Shown here: positions 26,946 to 36,121 of the stretch, one piece after another
Layout of the letters: each line of letters begins with the position of its first letter
How positions within the stretch are numbered: position 1 is the stretch's first letter
Source: an uncultured Synechococcales cyanobacterium
GTDB lineage: Bacteria; Cyanobacteriota; Cyanobacteriia; CAIUCS01
Direction of reading: 5' to 3'
DNA: 58,720 nt
Assembly (NCBI GenBank): GCA_903897715.1
Contig: CAIUCS010000028.1
Coordinates: 1 to 58,720 of the forward strand
Made by a program: the position numbers and the translations under genes
The notes under the pieces: generated by a model
What the model was told of the DNA's origin: nothing
Databases searched by the model: none
What the model saw: only the letters and a program-made list of their open reading frames with translations

Positions 26946-28070
26946 TTAATCTTGTATATCCATTAACCGTGATTCCTGTAGTCGATCCAACCATCCTTCT
27001 AAATACCTACGGTTTGCTTTTTGTTGGGATGGTTCACATGTATCTGGCGGATAAGGCATGAGACCTTTGATTGCCGCCGTCGTGACACAGAACATAGACT
27101 TTTGGAAACTCACACACAACCGCACCCTCAGATCGGTATTTCCCCTAGGGTTATCCCCATAGATGGTATCCATATAGTCTGGCAAGTAATGACGCATATC
27201 CTGCATGAGTAAGGTAGGAGGGATTCCAGAACCACCGATGGGTAGGGGGTCAGCATAGAGAGCCCCATAATTGAACCGTTCTTGTTCAATGGGAATTTGC
27301 CGAGCTTGGGCATTATAGGAGGTGGTTCCCATAAATGGAAAAGAACGAAGGAAAACTGCTTCCACATAGGGAACGGCTGTATCGGCAAGGAAAGTTAGTC
27401 CTGTGGAACTAGGAATGATGTCATAGGGTTGACCCCCAATGTGAACCCCATAGGTGATGGGTAGGGTTGCGGCAGCTACCAATCCGTCAAGAATATGTTG
27501 AACCACATCCGGTATTGTCTTGATTTCTCCCTGATCATAGCGGTCTGAAAGATTTAAAAACATAGGACTCATGACTCGCCAAAACTGTCCCAAAGCACTA
27601 TAGTATGCCATCTGACGAACTTGTTCTAGCAGAAAGTCACTAAAGATAGCGTTAATACCCTGGATTAGGGGATTGTGCTTAATTTTCGCCTGAATCGCCC
27701 TCCTTGCCAAGGTTTCAAACTCTATGGTATCTAAATAGGCATCCAGTCCACCCCCTCCATGCCAAAACATCGCTTTCATACAATACTCAGAAAATTCGAA
27801 ATTTATTCGGTCATGGAACCAATGGCGAATGAGTTTCCCTGGAGATACGTTTCCATTGAAGTACTTAAAAAATGGGAATAATACTAAAAACTGATGTTCT
27901 GAGATATAAATCAGGTTCTGCCAGTATTCACCCAATACCACTCCATAACTTTTAAGAATACCAACTACTTCTGTGACGTTTTCAGGGGAATCGGGTAATA
28001 AGGCACCCCCAGATTCTAAGCGGTGGAGTAAATGGGAAAGACGGTGAGTTGAATGGGATAGGGTGGACAT
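26946..28070 (-). CDS. CO2 hydration protein (ChpX/CupB or ChpY/CupA family)
   Basis: Chp/Cup proteins bind a zinc ion on the NDH-1MS complexes and convert CO2 to bicarbonate using redox energy, within the CO2-concentrating mechanism. The 374-residue product has the family pattern, with S-E-H-Q-F-L-V-L-F-P-F-F-K-Y-F near 57-71. An H-W-F-H-D-R segment at 83-88 is a likely zinc-site region. The length, and the lack of a cupS gene after it, favour the constitutive CupB (ChpX) type. It is the last gene of the ndhF-ndhD-chp operon, 20 bp after ndhD. Confidence 0.88.
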   Translation of the reverse strand: MSTLSHSTHRLSHLLHRLESGGALLPDSPENVTEVVGILKSYGVVLGEYWQNLIYISEHQFLVLFPFFKYFNGNVSPGKLIRHWFHDRINFEFSEYCMKAMFWHGGGGLDAYLDTIEFETLARRAIQAKIKHNPLIQGINAIFSDFLLEQVRQMAYYSALGQFWRVMSPMFLNLSDRYDQGEIKTIPDVVQHILDGLVAAATLPITYGVHIGGQPYDIIPSSTGLTFLADTAVPYVEAVFLRSFPFMGTTSYNAQARQIPIEQERFNYGALYADPLPIGGSGIPPTLLMQDMRHYLPDYMDTIYGDNPRGNTDLRVRLCVSFQKSMFCVTTAAIKGLMPYPPDTCEPSQQKANRRYLEGWLDRLQESRLMDIQD

Positions 28071-28090
28071 GGTAAAAAGGTAGAGGAAGG

Positions 28091-29575
28091 TTAAGAATGG
28101 AGGGTGGTGGTGGAAATTGGAAAAACATGGGATAGGGCTGTGGTACTAGATTCAATCCATCCCGTTAGCCAAGCGGGCTGTAATCCAAAGGTCACGATGA
28201 GTATGGCTAAAATAATTCCGGGGGTTCGTTCTGACCAGCGTGCCTGGGGCACATTACTGAGGTTGCTGGTAAGACGACCAAAGAATGTTTGATTGACTAG
28301 GAGAAGAAAATAAACTGCCGTAAGCCCTGTACCAATCATTGCGAGTAAGGTTTGTACCGGGAAAACAGGAAAACTCCCCCGAAAAATTAGAAATTCGGAA
28401 ATAAACCCAACCATGCCGGGAATACCGGCACTAGCCATCACTCCTAAAATCATTAAACTACCAATGATGGGAAGCCCCCGTTCCGGGTTTAATAATCCTC
28501 TCAGGGAGTGGATATCTCGTGTCCCTGTTTTTTGGTAAATTACCCCAACTAAAAAAAACAACATGGCTGAAATCAACCCGTGGCTAACCATCTGAAATAC
28601 TGCTCCCAGTAAACTTAAAGGGGTAGCTGCCGCAGCTGCCAATAAAATATAGCCCATGTGACCAATGGAACTAAAGGCTACCATTTTTTTCATGTCAGTT
28701 TGGGCGATCGCTGTAAATGCTCCATACAACACACTGACTACCGCCCAACCCGCTAAGAAGGGTGATAAAGCCAACCATGGCTCTGGGAATAGCCCCAGAC
28801 CAAATCGCAGTAGTCCATAGGTGCCAAGTTTTAACAAAACTCCCGCTAATAGAACCGAAATGGGGGTAGATGCTTCAACGTGGGCATCAGGAAGCCATGT
28901 GTGAAAAGGAACTAGGGGCATTTTGATGCCGAATCCAATTAATAGGGCAATTAATAGCAGATATTGCACATTTATGGGCAAATGATGGTGTTGTAGGGAT
29001 TGGTAGTCAAACGTAGTGCTTTGACTAAACCAAGCCACCCCAAGAAATGCTGCCAGCAATAAAATGCCCGATACTGCGGTGTAGATTAAAAACTTTGTGG
29101 CTGCATATCCCCGCTGAGCCCCCCCCCAAATAGCAATTAATAAATAGAGGGGAATTAATTCTAGTTCATAGAATAAAAAGAATAACAGGAGGTTTTGAGC
29201 ACTGAAAGCACCCGTCACCCCAACATTTAAGAATAAAATTAAGGTAAAATACAACCGAGGTCGGTGGTGGGCTTCATCACTACGGAATAGAGCAAGTCCC
29301 GTCAGTAAGTTATTCAATACAATGAGGGGAAGGGAAAGTCCGTCTGCCCCTAGACGATACGTTAATCCAAGGGGAGCCAGCCATGGAATGTTTTCCAGAA
29401 ATTGTAGGCTGTCATCCATGGGATTGAATTGAATGAGTAATACTAAACTGACCCCTAAAGCTAGGCTGATGGTTATTATGGAAAGAATGCGGGAAACATA
29501 CAATGAAGAAGCTTGGGGAATTAACCAAAGAATGATGATTCCCACCAGTGGAATTAAAAGCAGGATATTAAGCAT
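28091..29575 (-). CDS. ndhD: NADH dehydrogenase-like subunit NdhD (CO2-uptake paralogue D3/D4)
   Basis: NdhD is an antiporter-like proton-pumping subunit of NDH-1. The 494-residue protein has about 14 membrane helices. The pumping-site elements are visible, with the helix-5 glutamate in F-Y-E-L-E-L-I-P-L-Y and the K-M-P-L-V-P-F-H-T-W-L-P-D-A-H segment. Its place between ndhF and chp identifies it as a CO2-uptake paralogue (NdhD3 or NdhD4) rather than respiratory NdhD1/2. I lean to D4 because of the downstream chp type. Confidence 0.92.
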   Translation of the reverse strand: MLNILLLIPLVGIIILWLIPQASSLYVSRILSIITISLALGVSLVLLIQFNPMDDSLQFLENIPWLAPLGLTYRLGADGLSLPLIVLNNLLTGLALFRSDEAHHRPRLYFTLILFLNVGVTGAFSAQNLLLFFLFYELELIPLYLLIAIWGGAQRGYAATKFLIYTAVSGILLLAAFLGVAWFSQSTTFDYQSLQHHHLPINVQYLLLIALLIGFGIKMPLVPFHTWLPDAHVEASTPISVLLAGVLLKLGTYGLLRFGLGLFPEPWLALSPFLAGWAVVSVLYGAFTAIAQTDMKKMVAFSSIGHMGYILLAAAAATPLSLLGAVFQMVSHGLISAMLFFLVGVIYQKTGTRDIHSLRGLLNPERGLPIIGSLMILGVMASAGIPGMVGFISEFLIFRGSFPVFPVQTLLAMIGTGLTAVYFLLLVNQTFFGRLTSNLSNVPQARWSERTPGIILAILIVTFGLQPAWLTGWIESSTTALSHVFPISTTTLHS

Positions 29576-29678
29576 GGGAGATGGATATAAATTTGAAAAT
29601 AAGATTGTAATAAAAGGAAATGATGAAATTATAGAATAACTGACTGCATACTGAATCGTGGCGACTCCATAGGGTGCG

Positions 29679-31511
29679 TTAAACTAACCAACTAACTAAT
29701 AACCCAATCACGGTCATCCCAATCAAAATAGTCAATGCATAGGTTTGGGGTTGTCCTGAAATACTATACTTGAGGCTCTGTCCACCCATGATAGACACTA
29801 TTCCTACAACGTTAATAGCACCATCAATAATGTAGCGATCGCACCAAGAACCAATCTGGGAAAGAGTCGATACCCAAAGGACTACACTACGCCGATAGAG
29901 GGCATCAACATAAAAATCATAGGCTAATAGATCCTGGATAAACCGAAAAGGCTCTTGGATGGGACGAGCCCAAACCCGATTAAATTGCACTGCAAAACCA
30001 CTACCAATCCCGATGAGACTACTCGTCACCATCAATACCACGGAAAGAGGATTAATTAGCTCCCAATCAGGGATTAGGGAAAGATTATCAAAAATAGCAG
30101 GGGCAACAAGAGTAACAATTGTTAATGAAACCATTGGCACTGCCATGGGCCAAAATACTTCCGGTGCCCTTCTGGTTTTAGGCTGGGAGTCACCCAGAAA
30201 AACTTGACGGAACACCCTAGTTAAGTTGAAGGCAGTCAACCCATTGACTAATAAAATCACCAACACCAAAACTGGGGAATCATACCAAAAAGCATTGATA
30301 CCCTGCCAAAAAGCCCAAAACCCCCCCAATGGAAATAGTCCTATCAATCCCATTGAACCCACTAAAAATGCGAAGGTGGTGGCGGGCATTCGTTTCCATA
30401 GTCCACCCATTTCCGTAATATCCTGGCTAGTGGTTGTTAAAATAATTGACCCAACACTCATAAAGAGTAAAGCCTTAGCAAACCCATGGGCTACCAGCAA
30501 AATCAAGGCAAAGTCAGTCCACTGCATCCCGATTGCAATAAATACGAGTCCTAGGTATGCACTGGTGGAATGGGAAAAAACCCGTTTAATATCAATTTGG
30601 GCGATGGAAACGAATGCAGCTCCAATGGCAGTTACGGTTCCCAAGGTAACTAATGCCGTCAACGCCAGGGGGGAAAGGACTAAAATTGGTTGCAATTTAA
30701 TTAAAATATAGGCGCCGCAGGCAACCACGACTGAATTTCGCAATATTGAAGCTGGATTTGGTCCCTCCATTGCCTCATCTAGCCACAAATGTAGGGGGAA
30801 TTGAGCACACTTGCCAATGGGACCAGCAATCAGAGCTAAGCCAAGAAGATTGGCTGTCATAGGAGATAAATCCGCATTTTCAGCCCAATCGTAAATATCT
30901 TGAAATTCAAAACTCCCCGCCATTGTTCCCAATGCCACCACCCCCATCAGTAAAAGAACATCACCCACCCGTTTTGTGAGAAATGCATCCCGTGCGGCGG
31001 TGACAACCAATGGCTGAGCGTACCAAAAACCAACTAACAGATAGGTGGAAAGAGTTAGAATTTCTAAAAGTCCGTAACTTAAAAATAGGGAGTCACTGAG
31101 AGCCAACCCACTCATAGCCCCTTCAAAAAACCCCATTAATCCAAAGAATCGGGCTAATGCCCAATCTTTTTCCATATAGCCAATGGCAAAGAATTGAGCC
31201 AGTAAACTTAATCCTGTTATCAGTTCCATCGCCCCCGTACTGATGGTTGAAATATCTAGGGTTAGGAAAAGCTGTAAACCGGCAGCATTTAACCATTGTA
31301 CAGAAAGTTGTTGGGATTCGTGTCCAAGGGTATGTCGGAATAGAATACCCCCATGGATAAAAGCCACTACGGTCATCAACAGGTTAAAGTAAGCTGCAGG
31401 TCGCTGACCAGTGCGCTGGACTAACCCAATAGCCCAAGGCAAAGTAGCGATCGCCCCAATAAGTCCGTAGGTAGGTACCCACCAACTTGTCTGTACAAGG
31501 AGTTCATTCAT
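29679..31511 (-). CDS. ndhF: NADH dehydrogenase-like subunit NdhF (CO2-uptake paralogue F3/F4)
   Basis: NdhF is the distal antiporter-like subunit with a long lateral helix. The 610-residue protein has the K-C-A-Q-F-P-L-H-L-W-L-D-E-A-M-E-G-P core segment and about 16 membrane helices. As first gene of ndhF-ndhD-chp it belongs to the NDH-1MS or MS' module, which docks the CO2-hydrating subunit. I start at the ATG giving M-N-E-L-L-V-Q-T-S-W-W (31511); the in-frame extension to 31553 adds a Lys/Ile-rich tail that looks unconserved. No CcmR-type regulator is adjacent. Confidence 0.92.
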   Translation of the reverse strand: MNELLVQTSWWVPTYGLIGAIATLPWAIGLVQRTGQRPAAYFNLLMTVVAFIHGGILFRHTLGHESQQLSVQWLNAAGLQLFLTLDISTISTGAMELITGLSLLAQFFAIGYMEKDWALARFFGLMGFFEGAMSGLALSDSLFLSYGLLEILTLSTYLLVGFWYAQPLVVTAARDAFLTKRVGDVLLLMGVVALGTMAGSFEFQDIYDWAENADLSPMTANLLGLALIAGPIGKCAQFPLHLWLDEAMEGPNPASILRNSVVVACGAYILIKLQPILVLSPLALTALVTLGTVTAIGAAFVSIAQIDIKRVFSHSTSAYLGLVFIAIGMQWTDFALILLVAHGFAKALLFMSVGSIILTTTSQDITEMGGLWKRMPATTFAFLVGSMGLIGLFPLGGFWAFWQGINAFWYDSPVLVLVILLVNGLTAFNLTRVFRQVFLGDSQPKTRRAPEVFWPMAVPMVSLTIVTLVAPAIFDNLSLIPDWELINPLSVVLMVTSSLIGIGSGFAVQFNRVWARPIQEPFRFIQDLLAYDFYVDALYRRSVVLWVSTLSQIGSWCDRYIIDGAINVVGIVSIMGGQSLKYSISGQPQTYALTILIGMTVIGLLVSWLV

Positions 31512-32035
31512 GAAGCTGTTACAAATTTTAAGCAGAATTTTAATTAAAATCAATCCATTACCATAGGGAATGGTATAAAACCATGGAAAAGCCTCTCAAG
31601 GATTTTTATTAAGAGATGGAGAAAAGTACTCCACCCCCTTGTCAATTACTGTTGAGAGTAGAGGGGCAAATTTCATGGGTTGTCATCCCTTGAAACCCAG
31701 CCCTCAGCCAAAACCCTAAAACTTTGTAATTTCTTCTTAGGAAGAATTGAAGAAGGTTTATTCTATTATCTTAAGGAAAAATTTAGAAATTGAGATCGAT
31801 AATCTTTAATTCTCCCATGAATTGAAGGAACATCAGTATTGAAACAGTGAGAAAACAAGTGATTTTCATCTTTTTCTTCTATAGGAACCCCATAAAAGTA
31901 ATTAATTATGGAAATCAATGGGTAAAATAGCGGAAAGTCTTGTAAATTAATAAAATTGAATTTTGTGACTGGCGGTCTCAACTTGAGGCGTATTTAGACT
32001 TAAAAAAGGCTTTCATTCAGTAATCCCATCTAATC
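31512..32035. other. Divergent intergenic region
   Basis: This 524 bp holds the promoter region of the CO2-uptake operon (leftward) and the upstream region of the DUF3370 gene (rightward). It is AT-rich. A minus-strand frame at 31766-31981 shows no family features. I see no repeat or clear regulator site. Confidence 0.4.
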
Positions 32036-33646
32036 ATGCTCTCTCTCCTGCCAATTGTGATTCTTACTCAGTCATCCAACCTTTCCTTGGAGTCTCCCTT
32101 ACTGCCTTCTTATTTTCCCCCTAGTATTCAAACGGTTGACATCAGTAAGCAAATCAACGATTCTCAAGGTTCTCCATTCCTTCCATTCGGAAAACCCAAA
32201 ACCAAGCCCTCATCCCCCTTGTTCAAAGGACAAAATCCAACTCTTGCTCAAGTTGTAGTACCTGGTGCAGCCATTGTTGTTCCAACCCCAAGTCCTTCTC
32301 CAACTCCGGTGCCACCCATCCCTCAAGAAGTGCTTCAATTGCAACAAGTACGCCCCTTGCCCGGACAATTGGATCAAGTCCCCGTCCTCAATAGTAATAG
32401 TCCTGAAGTAGTCTTAACGGAGGGGATTCTCACTTCATCATTTCCCTCTCTTGGCAAGGCTGTTCCGGAAGCCCATTTAAATTATGCTTTCAATGGACGA
32501 TTTGATATTTTTGCCCATCATATTGCCAGGGCGGCCACCCCTGCTCAAACTCGTACCCTTTTTTTTGGTGTCATCCTACACAACCCCTCTGTCCAACCCG
32601 TTCAGGTTGATTTAATCCAAGCCGCCACCTACCTCACCAGTCCAGATGCAAGATTTGTTGAGTTACCCAATTATGTAGAAGACCCTTTGGGCACTATTTA
32701 TGCCGGACCTGGCAGTCGAGTCATGGGTGATATTTTACGTGGTCGCCGCCGGGGGGCTTGGCCCAGCAGTTTTACCATTCCTCCCCAGCAAAGTTATCTA
32801 TTGACTAACTTGCCCATACCCGTCAGTACAAACATTCCTTCTTCCAATGGACGGTCATTGTTGATGCGGCTCATGAGCAATGGTCCCATTTATGCCGCAT
32901 CTTTAGCAATGCGAGCCCCCCTCAACCCTGATGGTTCAGAACGATTTCCCCAACTGGAAGAATGGGAAACCCTCTTGCAAACATCAGCATTAGCTGGTCC
33001 TCGCGATATTGCTCCAACCCCCTTAGGTCGCACATTTGCCTTTCCTTTTTATTACGGGCGGGTATCCGGGGTGGCTAAAGGTTCCCGATGGGAGGCAAAC
33101 TTGACAGATAATCAAGGGATAGATAAATTAACTATTCCTCAGCCGGGGCAAGCTTTTTCCTATCCTTTGAGTACCCTTAACCGAGGCACCTTTGGCACTG
33201 GGCAGATACAAAGTGCACCCATAGTAGCTCGTTACTCAGATACTGCCTACCTTGCCCATGGGAATTATGGAATCGAGTATAAGTTAAATTTTCCCCTGTA
33301 CAACCCTACTGACCAAACCCAGACAATTACCGTGTCTTTGCAGACACCCCTAAAACAGGATCGGATTAAGGGGGGGTTAGTATTTTTAGATCCCCCTGCC
33401 CCAAATGTATTCTTTCGGGGAACAGTCAAACTAAAATTCATGGACGACGGGAATGTGGAACAAGTTCGTTATGCCCATCTTGTCCAACGACGGGGACAGC
33501 AGGGGGAACCGTTGGTAACCCTAAAGCTACGTCCTAATGAACGCCGTTCAGTGGAAGTGGAGCTACTCTATCCCCCCGATTCGACTCCGCCTCAGGTTCT
33601 AACGGTGCGGAATATTGATTCCCTTTCAGTGGGACAAGCCCCGTAG
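32036..33646 (+). CDS. DUF3370 family protein (cyanobacterial, probably exported)
   Basis: This 536-residue protein has a short hydrophobic N-terminus, a Pro/Ser-rich spacer (to ~100) and the DUF3370 body. The body begins Q-Q-V-R-P-L-P-G-Q-L-D-Q-V-P-V-L-N and continues with R-F-D-I-F-A-H-H. DUF3370 proteins occur in cyanobacteria and are beta-rich and envelope-associated; no activity is established that I know of. An MBOAT gene follows 97 bp downstream on the same strand. A surface polysaccharide or glycan link is possible but only inferred. Confidence 0.8.
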   Translation: MLSLLPIVILTQSSNLSLESPLLPSYFPPSIQTVDISKQINDSQGSPFLPFGKPKTKPSSPLFKGQNPTLAQVVVPGAAIVVPTPSPSPTPVPPIPQEVLQLQQVRPLPGQLDQVPVLNSNSPEVVLTEGILTSSFPSLGKAVPEAHLNYAFNGRFDIFAHHIARAATPAQTRTLFFGVILHNPSVQPVQVDLIQAATYLTSPDARFVELPNYVEDPLGTIYAGPGSRVMGDILRGRRRGAWPSSFTIPPQQSYLLTNLPIPVSTNIPSSNGRSLLMRLMSNGPIYAASLAMRAPLNPDGSERFPQLEEWETLLQTSALAGPRDIAPTPLGRTFAFPFYYGRVSGVAKGSRWEANLTDNQGIDKLTIPQPGQAFSYPLSTLNRGTFGTGQIQSAPIVARYSDTAYLAHGNYGIEYKLNFPLYNPTDQTQTITVSLQTPLKQDRIKGGLVFLDPPAPNVFFRGTVKLKFMDDGNVEQVRYAHLVQRRGQQGEPLVTLKLRPNERRSVEVELLYPPDSTPPQVLTVRNIDSLSVGQAP

Positions 33647-33743
33647 TGTTTTGATTCGTCAATTTATTTTTGAATAATGACCGCCCTTAGGAAGAAGTTA
33701 TTTGTCTTTCCATCATCTTTGAACGAACTTCAATTTACTTTTC

Positions 33744-35234
33744 ATGAACTTCGCCTCCATTATTTACGGGCTATTTTTTTTGATTACCTTAGGTTTGGTC
33801 TGGGGCGTAAAGACAAATTCCATGCGTTTAGTCATGGTGGTCATTACTAGCATTTTTTTTTATGCCTCTTGGCAGATTCAATACCTCCCTTTGATGATAG
33901 GGATATTATTCATCAATTTTTATTTAGGACGATGGATGTCTAATGCCATCGAGTCAGACCATAATCATTCCCATTCAGCGGTGGAAAATTGGCAATGGTA
34001 TCGATTCCTATTGTTAATCGTTGGTGTTTTCAGTAATATATGTTTACTACTGGGATTTAAATATACCCCGTTTGTCCTGGATATCCTTGGCAATCTTTAC
34101 CATCGGGCTGATCTACTGAACCTGGGGATTGAAATTAAAGAACGGGTCGTTGTCCCCCTTGGGATTAGTTTTTTCAGTTTTGAGTGTATTGCCTATTTAA
34201 TTGATATTTATCGGGGCGCACCGAGTGCCAGCAGTTTGCTGAAGTTTTCCGCCTACAAATTATTTTTTCCTAAATTGATTTCCGGACCCATTACCCGCTA
34301 CCACAGCCTATCAAAGCAACTTCACACCCTCCGTCCTCCCAATACTGACCAAGTCGCCAGTGGGGTTTGGTTGATTGCCTGTGGAGCATTTAAAAAGGCA
34401 CTATTAGCTGATAATTTAGGTATTCTAGTTCGTTTAATTTTCGACAACTTACACCGTGCAGGTAGTTGGGACATTCAGTTAGCGACCTTTGCCTATGGAC
34501 TCCAGCTTTATTTGGATTTTAGCGGCTATGTAGATATGGCTAGGGGGAGCGGGTTACTATTGGGTTTAAACTTACCTGAAAATTTTCAAGCACCTTATTT
34601 CACTACAAATATTGCGGATTTCTGGCGGCGCTGGCACATCACTTTGGGGGATTGGCTACGAAATTATCTTTACTTTCCGTTAGGTGGTTCACGCCATGGG
34701 TTAATACGTACTAGCCTCAATTTATGTGGGGTTATGATAATCGCTGGAGTTTGGCATGGTGCTGCTTGGGGATTTATGATCTGGGGTGGGCTACATGGAC
34801 TAGCCTTGGTCTGTCATCGGCTTACCGTTGGACTCAGCCAACAAATTCCCCTCATTGGTCATTGGTGGGGGACTTGGACTGGAAAAGCGATAGCTTGGTT
34901 ATTGACCCAACTGGTGGTATTTGGATCTTGGATTTTTTTCCGATTACCTGATCCCAAAGACTCTGGATGGGCAATTAGTCATTTATTTTTCCACTCTCCT
35001 GATGGTCAATTTGATCAAAAGGTTTATATGGAAACAATTGGCATAGATAGAACCCTCGTTGGTTTAGCTCTAGTTTTATTATTTACCAGTATGGGACTGT
35101 TAAATTTAGCCCGAGTGAATTTCAAGTTAGATTTGCACTGGTCTATAAAGCTTTTGTTTTCACCCCTTTGTTTTTACTTGGTTTGGCTTTTTGCACCCCA
35201 GGGAGGGTTGCCCTATATCTATTTTGATTTTTAA
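33744..35234 (+). CDS. MBOAT family membrane-bound O-acyltransferase (AlgI-like)
   Basis: This 496-residue polytopic protein has the MBOAT core: D-F-S-G-Y-V-D-M-A-R-G, F-W-R-R-W-H-I-T-L-G-D-W-L-R-N-Y-L-Y, and the catalytic His region G-V-W-H-G-A-A-W-G-F. AlgI-type proteins acetylate exopolysaccharides with help from a periplasmic AlgJ/AlgX-like partner. No such partner is adjacent, so the acceptor is unknown. Neighbouring DUF3370 and pseudopilin genes hint at a surface or extracellular product. Confidence 0.9.
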   Translation: MNFASIIYGLFFLITLGLVWGVKTNSMRLVMVVITSIFFYASWQIQYLPLMIGILFINFYLGRWMSNAIESDHNHSHSAVENWQWYRFLLLIVGVFSNICLLLGFKYTPFVLDILGNLYHRADLLNLGIEIKERVVVPLGISFFSFECIAYLIDIYRGAPSASSLLKFSAYKLFFPKLISGPITRYHSLSKQLHTLRPPNTDQVASGVWLIACGAFKKALLADNLGILVRLIFDNLHRAGSWDIQLATFAYGLQLYLDFSGYVDMARGSGLLLGLNLPENFQAPYFTTNIADFWRRWHITLGDWLRNYLYFPLGGSRHGLIRTSLNLCGVMIIAGVWHGAAWGFMIWGGLHGLALVCHRLTVGLSQQIPLIGHWWGTWTGKAIAWLLTQLVVFGSWIFFRLPDPKDSGWAISHLFFHSPDGQFDQKVYMETIGIDRTLVGLALVLLFTSMGLLNLARVNFKLDLHWSIKLLFSPLCFYLVWLFAPQGGLPYIYFDF

Positions 35235-35324
35235 CGCATCCCTATCTCTACCCTGGAGTCCTCGGCTAATGGACTAAATGCACCCTAGGTCTTATTGGAT
35301 CACCTAACTAGAAACGATAAATTC

Positions 35325-35960
35325 ATGAATCAACCAATGGAACTTTCTAATCTCAAATTGGATTTTGGAGCAAATGACCAAGGGTTTACTCTATTGGAGT
35401 TGTTGATGGCTACCTTGGTAACAACGATGGTTTTAATTATCATAACACCGCCCCTATTTTTGGCAGTGGCAACCAGGGTGCAAGCTCAACGGGTGGAACA
35501 AGCTTTGCAATTCGCCCAACAAAACCTTGAACTTGTTCGCTGGGTCATGAACCAAAACCCCAGTGCTGATCAGTTGCCTGCCACCGTTATGGAAGATGTA
35601 CGTCAAGGACTGCCCCCCACATCCTTTGTCCCACGGTGTGGTGGCAGTGGATGGTTTCCTTGTTCAGCATCGGAGGCAGTCATTACTCCTGATGGACAAT
35701 TTGCTGTTCAAGTGTTTCGGAACCCGGGCTTTAGTTCGTCCAATGGCACCATCGGGGGTTTCCAGGCAGGAATCAGAATCTATAGTATTGAATCTCAAGC
35801 ATTTTTAGGTTCCCTTGAACGACAAACTACCCCTCTGAAAGTAACCTCAGCCCACGGAAGTCGTTTTCGTAATCCGTTAGTGGCAATTTATCCTGAAGTG
35901 CTAGCTGGCGATCGCCCAGGGTCATTGGATGCATATTCCAGATATTTGAATAGACCCTAA
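35325..35960 (+). CDS. Prepilin-like protein, similar to hormogonium pseudopilin HpsB
   Basis: The N-terminus carries a type IV prepilin cleavage site, D-Q-G/F-T-L-L-E-L-L, with Gly20, Phe21 and Glu25 in place. A ~20-residue hydrophobic helix follows, and then T-R-V-Q-A-Q-R-V-E-Q-A-L-Q-F-A-Q. The helix sequence and total length (211 residues) resemble HpsB, a minor pseudopilin used for polysaccharide secretion and gliding in filamentous cyanobacteria. Other hps genes are absent here, so a general minor pseudopilin is equally possible. I use the ATG at 35325; a TTG ten codons upstream is also in frame. Confidence 0.75.
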   Translation: MNQPMELSNLKLDFGANDQGFTLLELLMATLVTTMVLIIITPPLFLAVATRVQAQRVEQALQFAQQNLELVRWVMNQNPSADQLPATVMEDVRQGLPPTSFVPRCGGSGWFPCSASEAVITPDGQFAVQVFRNPGFSSSNGTIGGFQAGIRIYSIESQAFLGSLERQTTPLKVTSAHGSRFRNPLVAIYPEVLAGDRPGSLDAYSRYLNRP

Positions 35961-36121
35961 CCAATGCTTGGTATTCAGTCGCCAGCTACGATCCCAATCA
36001 ACCAGGGAATTCACTTTGCCGTAAACGATATAAACTGGTATGTATTGACTACATCCCCATTTAGGGGAATCCACAAATGGAGGACTGATCCTTACCTAAC
36101 CCCTCTTCGTTCAACTAAACC

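Noticed and set aside
31766-31981. 71-codon minus-strand frame upstream of the CO2-uptake operon
   Set aside because: It is AT-driven, with no recognisable motif, no ribosome-binding site and no support from neighbours.
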